NCBI RefSeq assembly: GCF_900107855.1
Contig: NZ_FNRJ01000002.1
Span: forward strand, 70,453 to 134,452
DNA from: Marinobacterium iners DSM 11526
GTDB taxonomy: Bacteria; Pseudomonadota; Gammaproteobacteria; Pseudomonadales; Balneatricaceae
Reading direction: 5' to 3'
Length of the DNA stretch: 64,000 nucleotides
Below are positions 48,107-56,724 of this stretch, piece after piece; position 1 is the first letter of the stretch; each line of letters opens with the position of its first letter. Under the pieces are notes generated by a model, which saw nothing but the letters and a program-made list of their open reading frames with translations, did not search any database and had not been told where the DNA came from. Position numbers and translations under genes: made by a program.

Positions 48107-48613
48107 TCAGATTTTCTGCTCCAACATTGGCTGAGCCAGGCGATACAATAGATCCAAACGTGTCTCGTCGCCACGCTCATCCCAGTAGAACGTTAAACTG
48201 AGCGGAGTTGACTCAACACCCAGCACGTCATCCGGCAGCTGCTCCAGCAGGCTGTTTAACCGCTCCAGCGCTTCCGGCTGCAGCGTTCCCTGTCCTTTGC
48301 TCCAGCTCCAGTTTTCAATCAGGCCAAGGTGATCCAGGGTATCAACGCGCAACACCTCCCAACCACTCCAGTTGTCGCGCTCACCTCGCTCCAGATTGGT
48401 TCTTGCAATACGATAGGCCGGGATTGTACGTACTTCAGGTTCCATCTCGCCAAGCGCTCGCGGCAGGGATACCCGCGCCATCTGCACCTGAATGCCCAAC
48501 TGACGTGCCTTGAGCCTGAGGTTTGCCTGATAGCGCTGTCGCGGGCTGGGCATCACCCACATGACCGAGCCTATCAGTGAGGCAACTACCAGTGAGATGA
48601 TGAACCATTTCAT
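48107..48613 (-). CDS. Membrane-anchored hypothetical protein, 168 aa
   Basis: One N-terminal hydrophobic anchor (KWFIISLVVASLIGSVMWVM, residues 2-21) is followed by a soluble, presumably periplasmic domain with many Arg, Trp and Leu residues. I do not recognise the family. It is convergent with the 47346 gene and divergent from pgi, so it is probably a single-gene unit. Confidence 0.65.
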   Translation of the reverse strand: MKWFIISLVVASLIGSVMWVMPSPRQRYQANLRLKARQLGIQVQMARVSLPRALGEMEPEVRTIPAYRIARTNLERGERDNWSGWEVLRVDTLDHLGLIENWSWSKGQGTLQPEALERLNSLLEQLPDDVLGVESTPLSLTFYWDERGDETRLDLLYRLAQPMLEQKI

Positions 48614-48759
48614 TCGACAGACTCCAGGTCAGAGGTCAGGGACAGGCGCGAATAGTAACGCTAAGACCACATAAACGACAGTATGACGCACCGGCAGAAC
48701 GCAACGGCCATGGACCAGTGCTTTAACTGAAAGCCGTTTCTGACTAAGATGCGCCTCAG

Positions 48760-48778
48760 GTTGGCAGCCGCTGCCAAC
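48760..48778. promoter_or_regulatory. Odd perfect palindrome in front of pgi
   Basis: GTTGGCAGC-C-GCTGCCAAC is a 9-base perfect inverted repeat with a single central base, 30 bases before the pgi start. A weak promoter candidate (TTAACT 48723-48728, TAAGAT 48745-48750, 16-base spacing) would place it at the very start of the transcript, where it could be an operator or a 5' hairpin. Confidence 0.5.
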
Positions 48779-48808
48779 AACTCATTAGTAAAGATGCAAG
48801 GAGCCGCC

Positions 48809-50446
48809 TTGGACAAGCACAGGGTTTGGCAACAGCTGGAACAGCTCTGCGCCACTGAATCCTCTCTGCACCTGCGCGACCTGCTGCAGGTAAAGGACCG
48901 GTTTTCCCGGTTCAGTTTTCGTCAGGATGAGCTGCTGCTCGATCTGTCCCGACAACGGCTGACCACGAATACCCTGACCCAGTTGCTGCAACTCGCTGAC
49001 AGCTGCGACTTGGCACAGTGGATCGAGTCCCTGTTCAAGGGCGATCGCATCAACCACACAGAAAACCGCGCCGCACTGCACACAGCCCTTCGGCTGCCCG
49101 CCGAAGCAACGCTTGAACATCAGGGGGAAGACCTTGTCACACTGGTGCAGGCTGATCTCCAGCGCATGCAGCACCTGGTGGAACAACTACATCAGGGCCA
49201 ATGGCGCGGTTTTAGCGGCGAACCGATCGACACATTGGTCAATGTAGGAGTCGGCGGATCAGACTTGGGTCCAATGATGGTCTGCCGCGCACTGGACGGC
49301 TTTCAAGCACCGGAAGCACGCCAGATCACAACCCATTTCATATCGTCCATGGATGGCAGCCAGATTTCAGGCCTGCTGGACCAGCTTGATCCGGCCCGCA
49401 CCCTGTTTGTTGTTTCATCCAAGTCATTTTCCACCGCCGACACCCTCGCCAACGCCGCGACGGCACTGGACTGGCTTATCCGTGCCAGCGGCCTCACCAC
49501 TGAGCTGCTTGCTCGACGCCATTTCATTGCTGTAACCGCCAATGCGCCACGTGCAGAGGCCTGGGGCATTCCTGTTGAGAACCAGCTTCATTTTCGCGAC
49601 TGGGTCGGAGGACGCTATTCGCTTTGGTCAACTATTGGACTGGCGATCGCTGTCAGGATCGGTATGAGCGGTTTTCGAGCCCTGCTGGACGGGGCTCACC
49701 GCATGGACATGCATTTTCGACACACCCACTTCAGTCACAACTTGCCTGTCCTGTTGGCACTGGCCGAAGTCTGGAATATCAACTTCCTTGGCATCCATGC
49801 CCACGCCATTCTCCCCTACGATGGCCGACTGGCACACCTTCCCGCCTATCTTGAGCAGCTGGAGATGGAAAGCAACGGCAAGAGCGTCGACCGACAGGGA
49901 AATCGAATTGAACACCACACCTGTCCGGTGCTCTGGGGTGAAATCGGTCCCAACGCCCAGCACGCGTTTTACCAGTTACTGCATCAGGGAAGTGAAGCGG
50001 TCATGTGTGATTTTATTGTTCCGGCACGGCGCTACGCCGACCAGAGCGATGCCCTGCAATCTCAGCACCGTCTTACACTGGCAAACTGCCTGGCACAGGC
50101 ACGAGTCCTGGCACTGGGCGATGCTGCGGTTGATCAATCCAATGCAACGCCCTGGCAGCGCTACCAGGGCAATCAGCCCAGTACACTTATCCTGCTGGAC
50201 GAGCTGACACCCGCGTCACTGGGGGCTCTGATTGCCCTGTACGAACATAAGGTGTTTGTTCAGTCTGTCATCTGGAACATCAATCCCTTCGACCAATGGG
50301 GCGTCGAGCTTGGCAAGCAGGTGGCCAACAGCCTGCTGGATATAATCGGCACCCCGGCAACGACTGACCGGTTTGATATCGCGACCGAAGGCGTATTGAA
50401 TCAGCTGCATGGTCAATGGAGCGACAGGGAGAGTACAGAATGTTGA
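48809..50446 (+). CDS. pgi: Glucose-6-phosphate isomerase Pgi
   Basis: Interconverts glucose 6-phosphate and fructose 6-phosphate. From TTG 48809 it is 545 aa, near the usual 549. Substrate and catalytic segments are intact: VNVGVGGSDLGPMM near 145, SSKSFST near 205, DWVGGRYSLWSTIGLA near 265, the catalytic Glu/His region GIHAHAILPYDGRLAHLPAYLEQLEMESNGK in pieces near 330-360, and INPFDQWGVELGK near 495. The frame opens at 48749 and has an ATG at 48794, but AAGGAG at 48798-48803 lies 5 bases before TTG 48809. It overlaps the next gene by 7 bases. Confidence 0.95.
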   Translation: MDKHRVWQQLEQLCATESSLHLRDLLQVKDRFSRFSFRQDELLLDLSRQRLTTNTLTQLLQLADSCDLAQWIESLFKGDRINHTENRAALHTALRLPAEATLEHQGEDLVTLVQADLQRMQHLVEQLHQGQWRGFSGEPIDTLVNVGVGGSDLGPMMVCRALDGFQAPEARQITTHFISSMDGSQISGLLDQLDPARTLFVVSSKSFSTADTLANAATALDWLIRASGLTTELLARRHFIAVTANAPRAEAWGIPVENQLHFRDWVGGRYSLWSTIGLAIAVRIGMSGFRALLDGAHRMDMHFRHTHFSHNLPVLLALAEVWNINFLGIHAHAILPYDGRLAHLPAYLEQLEMESNGKSVDRQGNRIEHHTCPVLWGEIGPNAQHAFYQLLHQGSEAVMCDFIVPARRYADQSDALQSQHRLTLANCLAQARVLALGDAAVDQSNATPWQRYQGNQPSTLILLDELTPASLGALIALYEHKVFVQSVIWNINPFDQWGVELGKQVANSLLDIIGTPATTDRFDIATEGVLNQLHGQWSDRESTEC

Positions 50447-51687
50447 TTGCGATATGGGGGGACGAACTGGGTGCCTGGGTGGCAGCCGTCGAACTTGCTC
50501 GCACCGGGAACCACGTACTTCTGCAGCAAGCAGCTCCGGGTGAAAGCAGCCATCGCGCCGAACCCGGGCTGATGGACAGCCTTGCAGCAGGCATGACATC
50601 CGGCAACATCCGACTGTGCAGCCACCAGGAAGCACTGCAGGCCCCTTGGCATTGGCTTGCCTCCCACCCTTCCGATATCAGCCATGCCGAAAGCGTCTGT
50701 CGTGATCTCAGCCAGCAGGGCCCGGACAACCTGGTGCTGATCAATCAGAGCAACTTCGGCATTGGTGCCAGCGACCGGCTGCACGCCCTGCTTGATTCTG
50801 CCCGCCAGCAGTCATTGGTCTGCCTGCCAGATACTCTACAGCAGGGACAGGCACTGCAGCAGTTTGCAACTCCCGATACGCTGCTTGTAGGGTGCGAGGA
50901 TGATGCTGCGCGCCTGCGGCTACAGGCTCTGCTGCGACCGTTTTCTTCTCGCCTGCAGCAGATTCAGTGGATGAGTCGACGGGAGGCCGAGTTCAGCAAG
51001 TTTGCTATCTCCGGGATGCTTGCCCTGCGCCTTGGATATATCAATGAGCTGGCCAACCTGGCAGACCGCCTTGACGTGGATATTGAAGTGGTACGACAGG
51101 GCATGAGCAGTGACAAGCGCATTGGCCAGCATTATCTGTCCCCGGGCTGCGGTTTTGGTGGCCACCATTTCACCCAGTATATTGAGGGACTGGCCGACAT
51201 CCTGGCAGAAACCCGCCACTCAACCCTGCTCAACACCGTGCTGAATGAAAACGAGCGTCAGAAAGAGCTGCCTTTCCGCAAACTCTGGCAGCACTATCGG
51301 TGTGATCTGCGCGGTCGACGCATCGCCATCTGGGGCTGCGCATTCAAGCCTGGGGTCGCCAGCGTGGATAACGCGCCGTCATTGCGCGTCATTCGTGCCC
51401 TGCTGGCACAGGAAGCACAGGTTCAGGTGCATGATCCCGAAGCACTGAGTGCCCTTCAGAGCGAATTGGGGCAAAGCACCGGACTCACACTGCATCAAGA
51501 CCCCTACACAGCAACACAGCAGGCCGATGCGCTGCTGCTGCTAACCGAATGGCCCCTGTACAGTTCTCCGGACTATGAGCGCCTGCTGCAGCTGATGCAA
51601 ACACCGCTGATTGTTGATGGTCGCAACCTGTTCGAGCCGGACTACCTGCGCCAGCTTGGATTTACCTATTACGGCGTAGGACGCTGA
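50440..51687 (+). CDS. UDP-glucose dehydrogenase-like protein with degenerate active site
   Basis: A 415-aa protein with the full three-part fold of nucleotide-sugar dehydrogenases. Conserved scaffold is clear: KFAISGMLALRLGYINELANLAD (near 187-209, in pieces), DKRIGQHYLSPGCGFGG (near 225-241) and WGCAFKPG near 300. Key residues are changed. The catalytic Cys of GGSCF is His243 (GGHHF), and the active-site Asn of the KxAxN motif is Ser191. The GxGxxG NAD loop reads GDELGA, and the UDP-site TDDxRE segment reads ASVDNA. It is probably not an active dehydrogenase. GGGAG lies before ATG 50440, which overlaps the pgi stop, so it is coupled to pgi. Confidence 0.85.
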   Translation: MLIAIWGDELGAWVAAVELARTGNHVLLQQAAPGESSHRAEPGLMDSLAAGMTSGNIRLCSHQEALQAPWHWLASHPSDISHAESVCRDLSQQGPDNLVLINQSNFGIGASDRLHALLDSARQQSLVCLPDTLQQGQALQQFATPDTLLVGCEDDAARLRLQALLRPFSSRLQQIQWMSRREAEFSKFAISGMLALRLGYINELANLADRLDVDIEVVRQGMSSDKRIGQHYLSPGCGFGGHHFTQYIEGLADILAETRHSTLLNTVLNENERQKELPFRKLWQHYRCDLRGRRIAIWGCAFKPGVASVDNAPSLRVIRALLAQEAQVQVHDPEALSALQSELGQSTGLTLHQDPYTATQQADALLLLTEWPLYSSPDYERLLQLMQTPLIVDGRNLFEPDYLRQLGFTYYGVGR

Positions 51688-51766
51688 AAAACGTCAAGCA
51701 TCCGGAGTGTGCGCCGGGCACATGCAGTGCTATTCTAGAGGCACACTCAACTGGAAGGATATAACG

Positions 51767-52207
51767 ATGAGTATCTATTCCCGCATTCTGCTTGCGCTGG
51801 ATCTGTCAGATGAATCGGAACAGCTGGCAATGAAAACGGCCGAGATGGCCAAAGCTTTCGGCGCCGAACTCAACCTGATTCACGTAGTGGAGCCTCTCAG
51901 CTTTGCCTATGGCGGCGATGTTCCCATGGACCTGACGACCATACAGGAGCAGCTTGACGAGCATGCACGCACCAAGCTGGACCTGTATGCAGAAAAGATT
52001 GGCTACCCTGTCAGTAACAAAATTATCGTGACAGGCCATACCGAGACGGAAATTCACCGTGCTGCCGAAGAGCACAACACCGACTTGGTAATCCTGGGCA
52101 GCCATGGCCGCCATGGGCTTGCCCTGCTGCTTGGTTCGACCGCCAATGGTGTCCTGCATGGCGCCAAATGTGATGTGCTGGCAATTCGGGTAAAAGAGGA
52201 GGACTAA
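51767..52207 (+). CDS. Universal stress protein, UspA family
   Basis: A 146-aa cytoplasmic stress protein. The ATP-binding G-x2-G-x9-G-S/T motif is visible near 108-124 (GSHGRHGLALLLGSTA), and the N-terminal strand SRILLALDLSDESEQ has the phosphate-near Asp. It is a single-domain form. AAGGA lies 7-8 bases before ATG 51767; the longer frame to 51707 has no SD. It is 79 bases after the dehydrogenase-like gene and overlaps the convergent uup by 4 bases. Confidence 0.92.
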   Translation: MSIYSRILLALDLSDESEQLAMKTAEMAKAFGAELNLIHVVEPLSFAYGGDVPMDLTTIQEQLDEHARTKLDLYAEKIGYPVSNKIIVTGHTETEIHRAAEEHNTDLVILGSHGRHGLALLLGSTANGVLHGAKCDVLAIRVKEED

Positions 52208-54078
52208 CCCCCCTCCTGCATTGACTCCAGCTCAACCCAGCGCTCCATCAACGCCTCGAGCTGCTGCTCCTGCTGTTGCAGCAACTCGAGCGTGTTGGCA
52301 ATCTCGGTCTGATCACCAGCGTAAAATTCGGGTGATGCGGTGACAGCGTGCAACCGCTCCAGCTCAGCCTCTGTCTCCTCCATCTGCTGTGGCAACAGAT
52401 CCAGTTCTCGCTGCAGCTTATAACTCAGCTTTTTGGCCGTCGGCTTTTTCGCGGCAACAGGCTTTGGCTTCTCGGCCTTGGCCGCTGCGACAGGCTGTGG
52501 CCGCTGCCGCAACCAGTCGGCATAGCCACCCACATACTCACGGACCACACCCTGCCCTTCAAACACCACCGAGCTGGTGACCACATTATCGAGGAAACGA
52601 CGGTCATGACTGACAAGAAGAATGGTGCCATCAAAGTTGAGTAGAATTTCTTCCAGCAGCTCCAGCGTTTCCACATCAAGGTCGTTAGTTGGCTCGTCCA
52701 GTACCAGAACATTGGCCGGCTGACTGAACAGACGCGCCAACAGCAGTCGGTTGCACTCCCCACCGGAAAGCGCCTTGACCGGGGTCCGCGCACGCTCGGG
52801 GCTGAACAGAAAATCCTGCAGATAACTGATAATGTGGCGCGACTGACCGTTGACGTCAATACTCTCGCGCCCACCTGATACGTTGTCGATCACGCTTTTT
52901 TCGGGGTCAAGCTGTCCTCTTAGCTGGTCGAAGTAGGCCACCTCCAGCTTGGTGCCGAGCCTGACCACACCAGACTCCGGCTCAAGCTGGCCGAGTACAA
53001 TCTTCAACAAAGTGCTTTTGCCGCTGCCGTTAGGACCGATCAAACCGATTCGGTCACCACGCTGAATCTTGAGTGAGAAGTCACACAACAATGGTTTGCC
53101 GGCGTAACTCATCGAGACATGCTCCAGCTCTGCCACCAGCTTGCCTGACTTCTGCGCCTCTTCAAGGCCAAAGCTTGCCCCGCCCTGGCGCTCACGGCGC
53201 TGTGAACGCTCGCGTCGCAGTTGCTCCAGCGCACGAACTCTGCCTTCGTTGCGGGTGCGGCGTGCCTTGATCCCCTGACGAATCCAGCGTTCCTCCTGGG
53301 CCAGCTTCTTGTCAAATTCGGCGTTGTGACGCGCCTCCTCATCCAGCAGCTGTTGTTTCAGTTCCAGGTAACGGCTGTAGCTGCCCGGAAAGCTGGTCAG
53401 CACACCGCGATCCAGCTCTACGATGCGTGTTGCCAGCTTCTCCACCAGCGCACGGTCATGCGAGACAAACAGAATGGCTCCCCGGAAGTCGAGCATCATC
53501 TGCTCAAGCCATTCAATGGTTTCGATATCGAGATGGTTGGTCGGCTCATCCAGCAGCAACAGATCTGGTTTCTGCACCAGTGCCGCCCCCAGGGCGGCAC
53601 GGCGACGCCAACCACCGGACAGCTCTGCCATACGGGTATCCGGCTGCAGCCCAAGCCGATCCAGCACAGATTGTACTTGCTGTTCAAGATGCCAGCCGTC
53701 ACGGGCTTCCAACTGATGCTGCAGCTCTTCCAGCTGCTTCAGTGAAGCGGCATCCGTGTTGTGTGAAAGGGTATCGTAGGCACGGCGCAGCTCAACCACT
53801 TCGGCAAGACCGGACGCTACCACATCATGTACCGTCCGCTCATCGGCTGCCGGCAGCATCTGGGACAGCTGAGCGATACGAATGGCCGGATCCCGCCAGA
53901 CAGAGCCCTGATCAGAATGAATCTCGCCGGACACCAGCTTCATCAGGGTCGACTTCCCCGCCCCGTTGAGGCCAACCAGTGCAATCCGCTCGCCTGGATC
54001 AATCTGAAAATCAACACCATCCATCAGCGGCGCAGCACTGAAGCTGACCGACACACCTTCCAATTTTATCAGCGGCAT
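52204..54078 (-). CDS. uup: ABC-F ATPase Uup
   Basis: A 624-aa protein with two ATP-binding cassettes and no membrane domain. Cassette 1: GLNGAGKST near 37, LSGGWRRR near 155, LLLLDEPTNHLD. Between the cassettes is the ABC-F linker with RRERSQRRERQGG. Cassette 2: GPNGSGKST near 355, LSGGECNR, VLVLDEPTNDLD. The C-terminal extension (about 530-624) is basic and then coiled-coil, the Uup mark. Uup is linked to ribosome or DNA-structure functions and lowers precise transposon excision in E. coli. The frame extends to 54186, but MPLIKLEGVS at 54078 is the family start. Confidence 0.94.
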   Translation of the reverse strand: MPLIKLEGVSVSFSAAPLMDGVDFQIDPGERIALVGLNGAGKSTLMKLVSGEIHSDQGSVWRDPAIRIAQLSQMLPAADERTVHDVVASGLAEVVELRRAYDTLSHNTDAASLKQLEELQHQLEARDGWHLEQQVQSVLDRLGLQPDTRMAELSGGWRRRAALGAALVQKPDLLLLDEPTNHLDIETIEWLEQMMLDFRGAILFVSHDRALVEKLATRIVELDRGVLTSFPGSYSRYLELKQQLLDEEARHNAEFDKKLAQEERWIRQGIKARRTRNEGRVRALEQLRRERSQRRERQGGASFGLEEAQKSGKLVAELEHVSMSYAGKPLLCDFSLKIQRGDRIGLIGPNGSGKSTLLKIVLGQLEPESGVVRLGTKLEVAYFDQLRGQLDPEKSVIDNVSGGRESIDVNGQSRHIISYLQDFLFSPERARTPVKALSGGECNRLLLARLFSQPANVLVLDEPTNDLDVETLELLEEILLNFDGTILLVSHDRRFLDNVVTSSVVFEGQGVVREYVGGYADWLRQRPQPVAAAKAEKPKPVAAKKPTAKKLSYKLQRELDLLPQQMEETEAELERLHAVTASPEFYAGDQTEIANTLELLQQQEQQLEALMERWVELESMQEGG

Positions 54079-54137
54079 ACAAACCCGTACCTTACAAACA
54101 TTCAAGCACGCTAGTGTACCTGAATTCAGTGCTTCTG

Positions 54138-54165
54138 TTGAAAACAGCAGAACAATGGTTATTTT
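54138..54165 (+). promoter_or_regulatory. Candidate slt promoter
   Basis: TTGAAA (54138-54143) and TATTTT (54160-54165) are 16 bases apart, about 65 bases before the slt ATG. Confidence 0.4.
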
Positions 54166-54230
54166 TGCTTTTAGAGCAGGATACACTGGCCGACAGTATT
54201 CAGATTGGTTACGGCTGTTCGGAGATTATT

Positions 54231-56165
54231 ATGTTCAGGCTGAAGTTATTGTTATTGTTGCCGCCACTGCTGCAAGCTGGCGTATCCAGCGCACACGATC
54301 ATCACGATGAACTGCGTGAACAGTTCAGAAGCGCCTTGCTGCAGGCCACCCCGCTCAGCCATGAGCAAAAAACCGCATTCAGCGCATATCCTCTGTACCC
54401 CTATCTCGAGTACCAGCAAATCAACAGCCGGATCGACAGCGCTTCTGCTGAACAACTGCAGGCATTTATCGATGCCAATGCGGATACCCCATTGGCGGGT
54501 CGACTGCTGTTTGCCTGGGCTCGCAGCAGTGGTGAAAAAAAAGACTGGCCAGCTTTCAGCCAAGCTTGGCAACAAATTCAGCGCCCCGACACTCGGTTGC
54601 AGTGCCTGCATGCGAGCTACCTTCTGGACACGCAGCAACAGCAGGACGCCTGGGAAGCGGCCCGCACGCTCTGGACCGTTGGCCATTCACAGCCTGACGA
54701 ATGCGACCCCGTTTTCAGTCAGTGGCTGAAATCAAGCCACTTCAGCCAGCAGGATGCACTCAATCGCCACTTGGCTGCATTGATGCGGGGACGCCCCGGC
54801 TTGGCAACCTATGCGGCACGCTTCATTACGCAAAGCGAGTTGCAGCAGCAGGCAAAACTGGCTCGTTCCCTGTATGACAACCCGGAGCAACTGACACAGC
54901 AACCCCAGTTGCTCAGCCCCGAAACACCGCATGCCGATCAGATGCTGGTATTGGCGGTCAACCGACTGGCACGTCAGGACCTTGAGCAGGCCATTCGACT
55001 CTGGGTACGTGAGCGCGATCGACTGCAGGTACCGGCCGAACAATACGACTCCGTCAGCAGGCGTCTGGGCGTGCTGATGGCAAAGCGCTTCCCGGCCGAA
55101 ACCGATCCCCTGCTGGCCTCACTGGATCCCGAGCATAAACTGGCCGACCTTTCTGGGTGGCGAGTTCGTCTGGCGCTGGTACGACAGGACTGGGCCGAAG
55201 CGCTGTCCCTGATTGAAAAGCTGGATGAGGCTGAGAGACACACCGACCGCTGGCGCTACTGGAAAGCGATTGCTCTGGAACAGCTAGGTAAGCCCGGCCG
55301 AGAGGCTCTGTTGCGAGATCTTGCCACCGAGCGCTCATTCTATGGCTTTATGGCAGCCCAGATGCTGGACACACCCTACCAGCTCAATGATACGCCACTG
55401 GTTCAGAGCACAGACGCCAAACAACAGCTGGCACAACTGCCTGCGTTTGTCCGCATTCGTGAATTGCTCGCGCTTGAGCGCTATTATGATGCCCGCTCGG
55501 AGTGGAATCTTGCGATCAGCCACATGAAGCCCGAGCAAATTCACGCGGCCGCCCACCTGGCCAGAGAATGGGGCTGGTACGATCAAGGCATTCGGGGCGC
55601 CATCAGCAGCCAGCGCTGGAACGACATGCAGCTGCGCTTCCCCAACCCCCTGCCGGAGCTGTTTGAACAGCACGCCCAGAATCGCGCCATCGATCCGGCC
55701 TGGGCGGTTGCCATTGCCCGTCAGGAGAGTGCATTTTGGATGCAGGCACGCTCCCATGCCGGCGCGCTGGGATTGATGCAGTTGATGCCGGCAACGGCAC
55801 GCGCCACGGCCAAACGCCATGCCATTCCGTTGCCCAGGCTCAGCCTGCTGTCCGAGCCAGACACCAATATTCGCCTGGGCACCGCCTATCTGAGCGAGAT
55901 GGCTGAGCGCTTCAACGGCAACCTGGCCTATGCATCAGCCGCTTATAATGCCGGCCCCTATCGCGTCAGCCAATGGTTGGATGCACGGGGTGACCTGCCA
56001 CTGGACATCTGGATCGAAACCATCCCCTTCGACGAAACCCGCAACTACGTCCAAAACGTTTTGGCATTCAGAGTCATTTACGAACGTTTGGCTCAGCGCC
56101 CGGTGACCCTGTTCAGTCCACAGGAGTTCAATATGCTGGCACTGTATCAGCAGAACGACGGTTAA
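54231..56165 (+). CDS. slt: Soluble lytic murein transglycosylase Slt
   Basis: A 644-aa periplasmic enzyme that cleaves peptidoglycan to anhydro-muropeptides. Signal peptide at residues 1-21 (LKLLLLLPPLLQAGVSSA). A long alpha-superhelical U-shaped domain covers about 25-450. The C-terminal lysozyme-like domain has the catalytic Glu in AIARQESAFWMQARS near 500, then GALGLMQLMPATA and AYNAGPYRVSQWL. GGAG lies 6 bases before ATG 54231; the longer frame to 54114 is upstream noise. It is divergent from uup. Confidence 0.95.
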   Translation: MFRLKLLLLLPPLLQAGVSSAHDHHDELREQFRSALLQATPLSHEQKTAFSAYPLYPYLEYQQINSRIDSASAEQLQAFIDANADTPLAGRLLFAWARSSGEKKDWPAFSQAWQQIQRPDTRLQCLHASYLLDTQQQQDAWEAARTLWTVGHSQPDECDPVFSQWLKSSHFSQQDALNRHLAALMRGRPGLATYAARFITQSELQQQAKLARSLYDNPEQLTQQPQLLSPETPHADQMLVLAVNRLARQDLEQAIRLWVRERDRLQVPAEQYDSVSRRLGVLMAKRFPAETDPLLASLDPEHKLADLSGWRVRLALVRQDWAEALSLIEKLDEAERHTDRWRYWKAIALEQLGKPGREALLRDLATERSFYGFMAAQMLDTPYQLNDTPLVQSTDAKQQLAQLPAFVRIRELLALERYYDARSEWNLAISHMKPEQIHAAAHLAREWGWYDQGIRGAISSQRWNDMQLRFPNPLPELFEQHAQNRAIDPAWAVAIARQESAFWMQARSHAGALGLMQLMPATARATAKRHAIPLPRLSLLSEPDTNIRLGTAYLSEMAERFNGNLAYASAAYNAGPYRVSQWLDARGDLPLDIWIETIPFDETRNYVQNVLAFRVIYERLAQRPVTLFSPQEFNMLALYQQNDG

Positions 56166-56172
56166 CCTGACC

Positions 56173-56430
56173 CTAAGGCTGAGCGCAGTTTTGCAGAAAC
56201 TGCGCCAGCCGCTGACCATCAAAGGGCCAATTAAGCTCGCCACCACCGACCCGATCGACCAATACGGGAATCCGTGTCGCATAGCGCTCCATCAGCGCTT
56301 CATCGTAGACAATATCAACCAGATCCACTTCAGCCTCATCCGGTTCAAGCCCCAGCTGAAGTATGGCAACGGCATCATCACACAGGTGACAGCCCTCTGT
56401 GGTCATCAGGTCAAGCTGGTACATGATCAC
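56173..56430 (-). CDS. Glutaredoxin-like (DUF836) protein
   Basis: An 85-aa thioredoxin-fold protein with the redox pair CHLC (TTEGCHLCDDA, near residue 14) and the cis-Pro segment TRIPVLV near 54. It is the YbjN/DUF836-like glutaredoxin relative common in gammaproteobacteria; its target is unknown. AGGA lies 6 bases before GTG 56430; ATG 56424 is the alternative. It is convergent with slt, 7 bases apart. Confidence 0.85.
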   Translation of the reverse strand: MIMYQLDLMTTEGCHLCDDAVAILQLGLEPDEAEVDLVDIVYDEALMERYATRIPVLVDRVGGGELNWPFDGQRLAQFLQNCAQP

Positions 56431-56472
56431 TTTTCATCCTGTTTTTAAGCGCATGCAACATTATTACTTATA

Positions 56473-56500
56473 CTGACACAACCTTCACCTCGGCTATGCT
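56473..56500 (+). promoter_or_regulatory. Candidate promoter for class I phaC
   Basis: CTGACA (56473-56478) and TATGCT (56495-56500) are 16 bases apart. Transcription from about 56507 gives a leader of about 220 bases with the palindrome at 56523-56551 near its start. Confidence 0.5.
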
Positions 56501-56522
56501 CTCTCGACAGCAAAACGCGAAA

Positions 56523-56551
56523 TATTGCATCGCAGTAACACAGGTGCAATA
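56523..56551 (+). promoter_or_regulatory. 29-base palindrome before class I phaC, possible PhaR operator
   Basis: TATTGCATC-N11-GGTGCAATA has 9-base arms with one mismatch. Its left half contains TTGCATCGCAGTAAC (56525-56539), 11 of 15 bases identical to the element in the phaR promoter (28219-28205, minus). This fits a site for the TGC-binding repressor PhaR downstream of the promoter. The remaining 170 bases up to phaC hold no other feature I can support. Confidence 0.5.
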
Positions 56552-56724
56552 GCAAAGCCTGATGCTAATACTTTATGAGGGCTTGTCAGTGCCATAGGCA
56601 CCGGTCTATGCTCAAAACAGTTTCCCGCTACAAGCCAAAACCACAGGTTGATTCCGGCGTAAGCGTATTCAGGGCCAGGGAGCCTGCGTTCATACCGGAC
56701 AACAGAGACCGAAAGCAGGCAGTT

